This document shows, one piece after another, positions 29,323 to 36,776 of a DNA stretch of 60,380 nt (position 1 is its first letter; every line of letters starts with the position of its first letter). Source of the DNA: an uncultured Acetobacteraceae bacterium (GTDB lineage: Bacteria > Pseudomonadota > Alphaproteobacteria > Acetobacterales > Acetobacteraceae); contig CAITUP010000156.1 in the NCBI GenBank assembly GCA_903895595.1, positions 1 to 60,380 on the forward strand. Direction: 5' to 3'. The notes under the pieces are model-generated. The model made no database searches. It was not told the DNA's origin and saw only the letters and a list, made by a program, of their open reading frames with translations. The position numbers and the translations under genes are program-made.

Positions 29323-30660
29323 TTACACCGGTAGCCGGATTTGTGCCCGTAGCCCACCCAGCGGACTGTTGCCGAGCATGATGTCGCCGCCATGGGCGCG
29401 CACGATGTCGCGGGCGATGGTCAGGCCGAGGCCGGTGCCACCGGCGGTATCGCTCTCGAACGGGCGGAAGACGTTTTCGCGCCGGTCCTCGGGGATGCCG
29501 GGACCGTCGTCGTCGACCGTGATCAGGATAGAACGGCCCTGCGATTCGGCGGTCAACAGCACGCGACGCGCGTGCCGGCCGGCGTTTTCCACAAGATTTG
29601 TAATGGCCCGCCGGATCGCGCCCACACGCAACGACGCGGTCAGACCCTCCGGCACGTTCAAGGTCAGCGCCGCCCCCGCCCGTCTGGCACCGGTCGCGAT
29701 GTCGTCCAGCAGCGCGGACAGATCGACCGGTTCGGCCTGTTCGGCCCCCTCCCCGCGCGCGAAGGCGAGGTAGGCGGAGATCATCCGGTCCATCTCCGCC
29801 AAATCGGTCTCCATGTCCTGGACGTCCTCGCGCATCGCGTCGGTGCGCGGCAGCATTTCCAGCGACAGGCGCAGGCGGGTCAGCGGGGTGCGCAGATCGT
29901 GCGACACGCCGGCCAGCATTTCGGTGCGTTGCGCCAGGAAGCGGCGGATGCGGTCCTGCATCCGGTTGAAAGCGGCGGCGGCTTGGCGCACCTCGGTCGC
30001 GCCTTCGGGGCGGATCGGGCCGGTGTCGCGGCCGATGCCGAAATCTTCCGCCGCCGCCGCCAGCCGGCGAATGGCACGCACCTGATTGCGCATGAACAGA
30101 GCGGCGATGCCGAACAGCAGCGTCGCCGAACCGACCACCCACAGCACGAACAGATACACGGCGGACGTATACAGGCGCTTGCGCGGCGCCTCGACCTCCA
30201 GCACGCCGTCTTGCGTCTGGACCTGGATCAAAACCGAACGCGGATCGGACGCCCAGTCCATGTTGAACGGCAGTTGCAACTGCGACGTCAGCGCACCGTT
30301 GAGGTCGTCGTCCATCGGGCCGGGGATGTTCACCCAGGGCTTATGGGGCATCACCCCATCGGGCATCAGACGGACGGTCAGATTGTAGTGCTGCTGGGCG
30401 TCGCTGAGGATCCAGGCGGCGTTGTCCGAACCGGGGAAACGCTGCATCAGATGCACGATCCCCGCGATCTCCCCGGCCACGCTGCTGGCCAGCCGGCGGG
30501 ACACGATGTCCAGATGGCTGCCGTAGAACACCTGCAAGGTGATCAACTGGAGCAGCACCAGCGGCACCAGGATCATCAACAGCCCGCGGCCCAGCAGGGA
30601 TCGTGGCATGAAGCGACGGATCGACATGCTGCGCGGCCACCAGGGAAAGCGTGCCCGCAT
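29323..30660 (-). CDS. Sensor histidine kinase (EnvZ-type)
   Basis: 445 residues. An N-terminal membrane segment (LLMILVPLVLLQLITL) and a second one (YLFVLWVVGSATLLFGIAALF) enclose a periplasmic sensing region of about 130 residues. A HAMP linker (RNQVRAIRRLAAAAEDFG) leads to the H-box GVSHDLRTPLTRLRLSLEML with the phospho-acceptor His, then the N-box NLVENAGRHA, G1 DDDGPGIPED and G2 GGTGLGLTIA. The layout matches EnvZ-like kinases. It begins 4 bases after the response regulator's stop, so both are co-translated with the MarR-family gene ahead of them. Confidence 0.95.
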   Translation of the reverse strand: MRARFPWWPRSMSIRRFMPRSLLGRGLLMILVPLVLLQLITLQVFYGSHLDIVSRRLASSVAGEIAGIVHLMQRFPGSDNAAWILSDAQQHYNLTVRLMPDGVMPHKPWVNIPGPMDDDLNGALTSQLQLPFNMDWASDPRSVLIQVQTQDGVLEVEAPRKRLYTSAVYLFVLWVVGSATLLFGIAALFMRNQVRAIRRLAAAAEDFGIGRDTGPIRPEGATEVRQAAAAFNRMQDRIRRFLAQRTEMLAGVSHDLRTPLTRLRLSLEMLPRTDAMREDVQDMETDLAEMDRMISAYLAFARGEGAEQAEPVDLSALLDDIATGARRAGAALTLNVPEGLTASLRVGAIRRAITNLVENAGRHARRVLLTAESQGRSILITVDDDGPGIPEDRRENVFRPFESDTAGGTGLGLTIARDIVRAHGGDIMLGNSPLGGLRAQIRLPV

Positions 30661-30664
30661 GGCC

Positions 30665-31369
30665 TCAGACGCCCGGTTTCAGCACGTAGCCGCGCCCGCG
30701 CACGGTGTGCAGGAAGCGCGGTTCGCGGGGGTCGACCTCTATCTTGCGGCGCAGGCGGGTCATCTGGACGTCGATGGCGCGTTCGCCGGTTTCGTCCATT
30801 TCCAGGGTGGCGACGAGGTCCTCGCGCGACAGGACTTCGTTGGGGCGGCGGGCCAGAGCGGTCAACAGCGCGACTTCGCCGCCGGTCAGGCGGATGACGC
30901 CGTGCGGGCCGCGCAGCTCGCCGCGTTCGGTGTCGAAGCTGGCTTCGCCCAGAACGACAGGGCCGGATTCGGCCACCGGCTCCGGCGGCGGTGCGGCGAC
31001 ACGGCGCAGCAAGGCGCGGATGCGCAGCAGCAGTTCCCGCGGTTCGAACGGCTTGCCCAGGTAGTCGTCGGCGCCGGCTTCGAACCCGGCGATGCGGTCT
31101 TCCGGCGCGCCGCGCGCGGTCAGCAGCAGCACGGGCAGATCGTGACCGTGGTCCCGGCGGATGGATTCCGTCAGCTGCAAGCCGCTTTCGCCGGGCATCA
31201 TGACGTCCAGCACCATCAGGTCGGGGTTGATGAAGGCCAGTTTCGCCCGGGCGTCGGCGGCGTTTTCGGCGGCGGTGACGCGGAATCCCTCGTTCGCGAG
31301 GTAACGCGCCAGACGTTCGCGCAGCCGGGCATCGTCCTCGACCAGCAGAATAAGCGCTTCATCCGACAT
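30665..31369 (-). CDS. OmpR-family response regulator
   Basis: 234 residues from ATG 31369. The receiver domain has the acidic pair VEDD (residues 10-13), phospho-acceptor Asp55 in LMVLDVMMPG, the Thr in LLLTARG and Lys in LGKPFEP. The C-terminal winged helix (VALLTALARRPNEVLSRE then VQMTRLRRKIE and FLHTVRGRGYVL) is OmpR-type. It pairs with the kinase downstream. Its first 11 bases overlap the end of the MarR-family gene. Confidence 0.95.
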   Translation of the reverse strand: MSDEALILLVEDDARLRERLARYLANEGFRVTAAENAADARAKLAFINPDLMVLDVMMPGESGLQLTESIRRDHGHDLPVLLLTARGAPEDRIAGFEAGADDYLGKPFEPRELLLRIRALLRRVAAPPPEPVAESGPVVLGEASFDTERGELRGPHGVIRLTGGEVALLTALARRPNEVLSREDLVATLEMDETGERAIDVQMTRLRRKIEVDPREPRFLHTVRGRGYVLKPGV

Positions 31370-31850
31370 GTCGGTCTCCGGTTTCCGGCGTCGCGTCCAG
31401 CATGTCCCGCGTCGCCGGATCCATGATGGCACGCATCGTCGCTTCGAATCCCGCGAAAGCGTCGGGTCCGGCCTGTGCGAAGGCCGGGGCGAGGCGGGCT
31501 TTCTGCCGGTCGAACAGGCGTTGCTCCAGTTCGGCCCCTTGCGGCGTCAGGCGCAGCAAGCGCTGCCGGCGGTCCGCCCCTCCGGGCGTTTGCGCGACAT
31601 GCCCGAGCGTGACGAGGTCGCCGAGGACTCGGGCGAGGGATTGTTTGGTGATGCGCAGGATTCCCAGCAGCTCCGTCACCGTCATCCCCGGCCGCCGCCC
31701 GATAAAATGCAGCGCTCGGTGATGCGCGCGGCCGAGCCCGAGCTCCTCCAGCAGCACGTCGGCGGCATTCGTAAAATCGCGATAGGCGAAAAACAGCAGG
31801 TCCTGCGCGCGCCGGACGGCGGAGTCGTGCGAATCGGGCATGTCTGGCAT
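31359..31850 (-). CDS. MarR-family transcriptional regulator
   Basis: 163 residues with the MarR winged-helix core: GLGRAHHRALHFIGRRPGMTVTELLGIL, recognition helix TKQSLARVLGDLV, and wing TPGGADRRQRLLRLT. First gene of a three-gene unit with the response regulator and sensor kinase, an uncommon arrangement, since two-component genes are rarely led by a MarR protein. It is divergent from the aminotransferase gene; an imperfect palindrome in the 90-bp gap may be its operator. Confidence 0.92.
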   Translation of the reverse strand: MPDMPDSHDSAVRRAQDLLFFAYRDFTNAADVLLEELGLGRAHHRALHFIGRRPGMTVTELLGILRITKQSLARVLGDLVTLGHVAQTPGGADRRQRLLRLTPQGAELEQRLFDRQKARLAPAFAQAGPDAFAGFEATMRAIMDPATRDMLDATPETGDRHVG

Positions 31851-31863
31851 GGGGCGATAATAG

Positions 31864-31878
31864 GTCAGTATTATTGAC
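31864..31878. promoter_or_regulatory. Candidate MarR operator
   Basis: GTCAGTATTATTGAC is an imperfect palindrome (arms GTCAnTA / TAnTGAC with an AT-rich centre) in the intergenic region between the divergent MarR and aminotransferase genes. Size and symmetry suit a MarR dimer. Inferred only from position and symmetry. Confidence 0.4.
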
Positions 31879-31940
31879 TCATCGGTGTTTTGAGGCGCAA
31901 GGTCGCACCTGTTCGCAACAACGTTACGGAGAACAGTGTC

Positions 31941-32840
31941 ATGGCGTTAGTTCCTTTCGACGACCGGGATGGATGGATCTGGTGGAATGGGTCGCTCGTG
32001 CCCTGGCGGGACGCTCGGCCGCATGTTTTGTCGCATGGGCTGCACTATGCCAGCGCCGTGTTCGAAGGCGAACGGGCCTATAACGGGCACATCTTCCGGC
32101 TGCGCGATCATACCGAACGGTTGATCGCCTCGGCGGGGATGTTGGGGTTCGCTTTGCCGTGGGATGCGGAGGCGATCGATGCGGCTTCCCGGCAGGTGCT
32201 GGCCGCCAACGGGCTGACCGACGGTTACGTGCGTCCGATCGCCTGGCTGGGGTCGGAGGTGTTGGGCGTGTCGCCGCATGGCGCCAGCGCGAACCTGGCG
32301 ATCGCGGCATGGGCTTGGCCAAGCTATTATGGGGCCGACCGGATGCAGGGGATCCGGGTGGGGGAGGCGGTGTGGAAGCGACCCTCGCCCGAGACGGCAC
32401 CGACGGCCGCGAAATGCACCAGCCTGTATACGATCGGCAGCCTGTCCAAACGCAAAGCGGAGGATGAGGGCTACAGCGACGCCCTGATGCTGGATTGGCG
32501 CGGTCTGGTGGCGGAAACAACCGGGGCGAACATCTTTTTCGTGATCGATGGCGCCTTGCATACGCCGACGCCGGAAGGCTTTCTGGACGGGATCACGCGG
32601 CGTTCGGTCATGGCTTTGGCTCGGCGGCACCAGATGACCGTGATCGAGCGGCAAATCCAGGCGGATGAGATCGGGTTGGCGTCCGAGGTGTTGCTGGCAG
32701 GGACGGCGGCGGAGGTGACGGCCGTGCGGGAGATCGGGCCGCACCGGTATACGCCAGGGCGGATCACGGACACGCTGATGCGGGGGTACGATGCGCTGGT
32801 CCGTGAAACCCCAGCAGAGGTGGCGCGCGCCCTCGCCTAA
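31941..32840 (+). CDS. Branched-chain amino acid aminotransferase-like (fold type IV)
   Basis: 299 residues from ATG 31941 after CGGAGAAC. IlvE-type features: FEGERAYNG, YVRPIAWLGSEVLGV, LSKRKAEDEGYSDALML with the PLP-binding Lys, LVAETTGANIFFVIDG, and GTAAEVTAVREIG. It transfers an amino group between glutamate and a branched 2-oxo acid, or acts on D-amino acids as some relatives do. It opens a plus-strand run with the flavin amine oxidase. It is divergent from MarR, which may regulate it. Confidence 0.92.
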   Translation: MALVPFDDRDGWIWWNGSLVPWRDARPHVLSHGLHYASAVFEGERAYNGHIFRLRDHTERLIASAGMLGFALPWDAEAIDAASRQVLAANGLTDGYVRPIAWLGSEVLGVSPHGASANLAIAAWAWPSYYGADRMQGIRVGEAVWKRPSPETAPTAAKCTSLYTIGSLSKRKAEDEGYSDALMLDWRGLVAETTGANIFFVIDGALHTPTPEGFLDGITRRSVMALARRHQMTVIERQIQADEIGLASEVLLAGTAAEVTAVREIGPHRYTPGRITDTLMRGYDALVRETPAEVARALA

Positions 32841-32876
32841 GCCGTATGCTCCGCATGCACCGAACAGGAGCATGCG

Positions 32877-34196
32877 ATGGAGACCGATGTCGTCATTATC
32901 GGCGCGGGCTGTGCCGGCTTGGGCGCGGCCACGGCGCTGCGCGACGCCGGGCTGCGCTGCGTGGTGCTGGAGGCCTCCGGCCGTGTCGGCGGGCGTGCCT
33001 GGACCACGCGGCCGGCGGCGCTCGGCGGCGTGTGGTTCGACATGGGCGCGGTGTGGTTCCACGACGCCGAGCACAACCCGCTGGTCCGCATCGCCGAGGC
33101 GGCGGGCGACGAGCTACTGCGATCGGATCGGGTGAGGACCGAACGAACCTATGTCGGGGACCGGCTGGCCACGGCGGCGGAGTTGGCAGCGTACGATGCC
33201 GCTTGGCCGCGGTTGGAGGCGGCGGCCGATGCGATGCTGGCGGATCGGAAGGATGTGTCTCTGGCGGATGTCGCCCGCAGCTTGGCGGCCGATCCCTGGG
33301 CGGCGACGGTCGAGGCCTGGGAAGGGCCGGTGATCTGCGTCGTGGACTCCGACCGGTTCAGTGCGCGGGATTGGCGAAACAACGCGCTGGGCGGCAGCAA
33401 TCTGGTGCCTCAAGGCGGGATCGGGGCGTTCGTGGAGCGTCGTTGCGCGCCGGGGTTGGACATCAGGCTGAATACCCCCGCGCTGCGGATTCGCTGGGGC
33501 GAGGCCGGGGGGCGGGTGGCGGTGGACACCGCACTGGGGACGGTGACGGCGGCGGCGTGCATCGTAACCGTCTCGACCGGGGTGCTGGCGGCGGGCGCAT
33601 TGCGGTTCGATCCGGCTTTGCCGGCTGAGACTCAGGACGCCATCGCGGGATTGCCGATGGGACTGGCGTTGAAGGTCGCCTTGCGGGCGAACGGGCCGGA
33701 CCGGCTGGATCTGCCGGCGCATTGTTCGGTGGATTGGCAGGTCGCCGCACCGAACGACGCGCTGATGCCGTTTCAGTGCTGGCCGTTCGGGCGGGACTAT
33801 GTGCAGGGGTGGGTCGGCGGGTCCACGGCCTGGGAGCTGGCGCGCTCGGGCGAGGATGCGGCGGTGGATTTCGCGCTGTCGCAGTTGCGGCGGCTGTTCG
33901 GGGGGCGGGTCGACCGGCTGTTCGGCGGCGGCGGGCGGTTGGTGACGCACTGGGACTCCGATCCATGGTTCCAGGGAGCGTATTCCTACGCACTGCCCGG
34001 CCATGCCGGCGCTCGGCGGCAATTGGGGGAACCCCTGGCGGACGGGCATCTGCTGTTCGCGGGGGAGGCTTGTCACGCCGGCTTCGCCAGCACCGTTGCC
34101 GGAGCCTGGATCAGCGGGCAGGACGCGGCAGCGATTGCCGTTCAGCAGTTCTCATTATGGCGGTCGTCACCTCTTCATCGTCATGGTCGGGCTTGA
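32877..34196 (+). CDS. Flavin-containing monoamine oxidase family protein, 3' end altered by an insertion
   Basis: 439 residues. The FAD site is VVIIGAGCAGLGAATAL (residues 5-21) with GRVGGRAW at 40-47, and the C-terminal flavin segment is LLFAGEACHAGFASTVAGAW. It should oxidise an amine or an amino acid derivative to imine and H2O2. The last 13 residues (FSLWRSSPLHRHG region) are encoded by a 101-bp element inserted at 34144; removing it and one 11-bp duplication gives an original end A-I-A-V-R-T-V-R-S-H and a TAG at 34273-34275. The altered tail lies after the flavin-binding core, so the enzyme may still work. It begins 36 bases after the aminotransferase gene. Confidence 0.92.
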   Translation: METDVVIIGAGCAGLGAATALRDAGLRCVVLEASGRVGGRAWTTRPAALGGVWFDMGAVWFHDAEHNPLVRIAEAAGDELLRSDRVRTERTYVGDRLATAAELAAYDAAWPRLEAAADAMLADRKDVSLADVARSLAADPWAATVEAWEGPVICVVDSDRFSARDWRNNALGGSNLVPQGGIGAFVERRCAPGLDIRLNTPALRIRWGEAGGRVAVDTALGTVTAAACIVTVSTGVLAAGALRFDPALPAETQDAIAGLPMGLALKVALRANGPDRLDLPAHCSVDWQVAAPNDALMPFQCWPFGRDYVQGWVGGSTAWELARSGEDAAVDFALSQLRRLFGGRVDRLFGGGGRLVTHWDSDPWFQGAYSYALPGHAGARRQLGEPLADGHLLFAGEACHAGFASTVAGAWISGQDAAAIAVQQFSLWRSSPLHRHGRA

Positions 34197-34244
34197 CCCG
34201 ACCATGACGGGTATGCGGAACAAAATGGCAAAATGAGAACTGCT
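34144..34244 (+). mobile_element. 101-bp MITE-like element with 13-bp terminal repeats
   Basis: The ends are AGCAGTTCTCATT (34144-34156) and its exact reverse complement AATGAGAACTGCT (34232-34244). The element is bounded by identical 11-base copies of GATTGCCGTTC (34133-34143 and 34245-34255), the signature of target duplication. Inside is a CGTCATGGTCGGG hairpin. It has no coding capacity, so it must have been moved in trans. An 11-bp duplication is within the range known for IS4-family transposases; that link is inference. One end of a second copy is at 916-960. Confidence 0.92.
34179..34209. repeat. REP-like hairpin inside the MITE
   Basis: A 13-bp perfect inverted repeat, CGTCATGGTCGGG (34179-34191) and CCCGACCATGACG (34197-34209). 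Related arms occur at 7752, 26809 and 59637. It may have been carried by the element. Confidence 0.8.
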
Positions 34245-34255
34245 GATTGCCGTTC
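34245..34255 (+). repeat. 11-bp target site duplication (right copy)
   Basis: GATTGCCGTTC, identical to 34133-34143 immediately left of the element. The left copy is still in the amine oxidase reading frame; the right copy restores the original downstream codons leading to TAG at 34273. Confidence 0.92.
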
Positions 34256-34284
34256 GGACGGTTCGCTCCCACTAGGCGGGCGCT

Positions 34285-35283
34285 TTAATTCCCCGCCCGT
34301 CCGTGCAGAGGCGCGATGAACATATCCGTCCAGGCCGCCGGAACCGTCTTGATCGTGCCCGCATGCGCCAGGAAGCGCGCATATTGCATGGCCCCGTTCG
34401 GGGTCGTGGAAAAACCCGATTCCGGGTCCTCCAGCACCTTCTGGATATCGGACGCGGGGGTTTTGCCGCCCATGATGCTGATGTAAGTCGCGGCGGCCTC
34501 GGGCTTATGGGCCGCGATGAAGGCCACCGCCTCATCCGTCGCCGCCAGCATGGCTTCCATCAACCTGGGGTTGGCGGTCGCGAAGACTTTCGGCGTCATG
34601 CTCATCAGAATCGTCAGCGGGCCGAACACGTCCATCGTATTCAGGACGCGATGCACCTTGGGACTGGTGAGTTCCAAATGAGAGAAAGGGGGAGACGCCA
34701 CATGGGCGGTGATCCCGCCGCTGCCGGACATCAGCGCCGTGGCGGCGTCAGGATGCGGCAGGCCCACCGTGATGGGATCCAGCTTGCCGTAACCGTCCGG
34801 CCCGAACTCCTTCGCCGCCGCCATTTGCAGCGCGACCGCCGCGAAGGACGTCTTGATGCCGGGCACCGCGATCTTGTCGGCGACGGTGAAATCGCGCAGC
34901 GAATGGACATTGGGGTTGTTGGTGTTCAGCCACAGCGCGCCGCCGCTGATGGCGCTGATACCGATCACCTCCGACTTGGGAATGCCGCGCGTCTTGCTCC
35001 ACAGCGTGATGAACCCCGGCACGCCAATCCCCGCGATATCCAGGCTGCCCGCCAGCATGGCGTCGTTGATGACGTTGCCGCCGTCCAGCGCCTGCCACGT
35101 CGTCTCGATCTTGCCCAAGCCCGCCGCGGCCGCGTGCTTCTCCAGCAGATGCCGATCGCGGACGATCATCATAGCGAGGTAGCTGGAGCTATAGCCATGG
35201 GATAGGCGGACATGGTCCGTCTCCGCCCGCGCGCCGACGGAGAAGCATAACGCCGTGGCGACGGCGAGAAGACGCAAGATCAT
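34285..35283 (-). CDS. ABC transporter substrate-binding protein (nitrate/sulfonate/thiamine-precursor type)
   Basis: 332 residues from ATG 35283 with a signal peptide (MILRLLAVATALCFSVGARA). The mature protein resembles SsuA/TauA/ThiY-type periplasmic binding proteins: VRLSHGYSSSYLAMM, NDAMLAGSLDIAGIGVPG, DKIAVPGIKTSFAAVALQMAA and a C-terminal alpha/beta lobe. No permease or ATPase gene lies next to it, so it is an orphan binding protein that must use a transporter coded elsewhere. It is divergent from the P450 gene with a 209-bp gap that probably holds both promoters. Confidence 0.88.
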   Translation of the reverse strand: MILRLLAVATALCFSVGARAETDHVRLSHGYSSSYLAMMIVRDRHLLEKHAAAAGLGKIETTWQALDGGNVINDAMLAGSLDIAGIGVPGFITLWSKTRGIPKSEVIGISAISGGALWLNTNNPNVHSLRDFTVADKIAVPGIKTSFAAVALQMAAAKEFGPDGYGKLDPITVGLPHPDAATALMSGSGGITAHVASPPFSHLELTSPKVHRVLNTMDVFGPLTILMSMTPKVFATANPRLMEAMLAATDEAVAFIAAHKPEAAATYISIMGGKTPASDIQKVLEDPESGFSTTPNGAMQYARFLAHAGTIKTVPAAWTDMFIAPLHGRAGN

Positions 35284-35492
35284 GGTTACGCGTTGTCCTG
35301 ACCGCTGTCGCTTGCATGAGGAAGACCGCATAGCACGCCACCCCCCAGGGGGCGTCAAGCCGGAACCGCTTGCGCGCTTCCACCCCAGCAGCTCTGGCCC
35401 CCCGCCGCTCGTCGACACGTGTGCGTGAAGCCCCTTTTTATTCCGGCCATGCGCTGCTAGCATCCATATATGTAAAGAAACAGGAGGCCTCC

Positions 35493-36734
35493 ATGACGTA
35501 TCTCGAACGCTTCGATGCGACGCCGGAATCCGAACAATTCGCGCTCGCTCGGGGGTGGCTGGATACCGAGGCTTTGCCATTCGTCAATGAATTACGCGAA
35601 AAACGTCCCATTTTGAAAACATCGGTATGCACATTTGTCGCGAATTTCGACGATGTGATCGAGACTCTGCGGGTGCATCAGGTGTTCACCGTAGAGCCGT
35701 ATTACGAAAAAATGAAACCCTACCTGATGTCGGAAGACGATACACCGGTTCACTTCCGCGACAAATCGGCGATGTCGGCGTTCCTCGACCGTGGCGACAT
35801 TCCTCGTATCCGCGCTTTGGTCGGGCAGGAAACCAAGGCGGCTTTGGACACGGCGAACGGCCAGATCGATGCGGTGGCGGGCCTGACCCGGCACGTGCCG
35901 ATCCGGGTGGTGCAGGAATATTTCGGCCTGGACATCGCGCCGGAGGCCAAGCTGGCAGAATGGTCCTTTTGGAATCAGTACGACGCCTTCCACAACCATC
36001 CCTGGGATATCGTCGCCGACCGTCAAATGGTGCTCGACAACGTCGCCCGCAGCAAAAAGGAACTGGTGGCCGCGATCGCCATGCTGCTCGCGAAGAAAGA
36101 GGCCATGGTGCTTACGCATCTACCGATGGGCGACACCGTCGTGGACCGGGTGATGAAAACCCATATCGAGACGCCGGGTCAGTTCGAACTGCAATGGAAG
36201 GGCTTGAACATCGGCGGGCTGCTGATCGGCACGGTCGAAACGTCCTCCCAGGCGACGGTGCAGGCGCTGGCCCAACTCATCAACCGGCCGGATGCGCTGC
36301 AAGCCGCGCAGCAGGCCGCGAACTACGAAGACCCCACGATCTTCGACGGCTACGTGTGGGAGGCGCTGCGCTTCGACCCGATTTCCCCCTATCTGTTCCG
36401 ACGCTCGAACGCCGATTACACGCTGGGCGCCGGCCGGCCGTGGCAGACCCAGATTCCAGCCGGTACCGCGGTGCTGCCGCTGGTGCTGGCCGCGATGCAC
36501 GACCCCGTGCGCTTCCCGAACCCGGAAGTCTTCGATCCGACCCGCTCGCAACTGACCAACACGTTCCATTTCGGATACGGACTGCACGAATGCATGGGCC
36601 GGTACGTCGGCGGCGTGATCATTCCAGAAATTATCCGGCAGGTGCTGCTGCGGGACGGGCTGAAGCAGATTTCGCCCTTGGACTTCGACGGCAAGCCGCT
36701 GCCGGAGAAATACATGATCGGCTGGGACGCCTAA
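35493..36734 (+). CDS. Cytochrome P450
   Basis: 413 residues. The heme ligand is Cys367 in FHFGYGLHECMG, the ExxR pair is in WEALRFDP, and the I-helix reads IGTVETSSQ in place of the common AGxDT. The N-terminal third has little resemblance to typical soluble P450s that I can name. The start is ATG 35493 after a strong AGGAGG. It should hydroxylate or otherwise oxidise a small substrate with electrons from a ferredoxin not coded nearby. Divergent to the orphan binding protein, which may bring in its substrate. Confidence 0.92.
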   Translation: MTYLERFDATPESEQFALARGWLDTEALPFVNELREKRPILKTSVCTFVANFDDVIETLRVHQVFTVEPYYEKMKPYLMSEDDTPVHFRDKSAMSAFLDRGDIPRIRALVGQETKAALDTANGQIDAVAGLTRHVPIRVVQEYFGLDIAPEAKLAEWSFWNQYDAFHNHPWDIVADRQMVLDNVARSKKELVAAIAMLLAKKEAMVLTHLPMGDTVVDRVMKTHIETPGQFELQWKGLNIGGLLIGTVETSSQATVQALAQLINRPDALQAAQQAANYEDPTIFDGYVWEALRFDPISPYLFRRSNADYTLGAGRPWQTQIPAGTAVLPLVLAAMHDPVRFPNPEVFDPTRSQLTNTFHFGYGLHECMGRYVGGVIIPEIIRQVLLRDGLKQISPLDFDGKPLPEKYMIGWDA

Positions 36735-36776
36735 CCGGCCTTCCCAAATCGCCAAGCGCGCGGCACGTTGGCCGGC

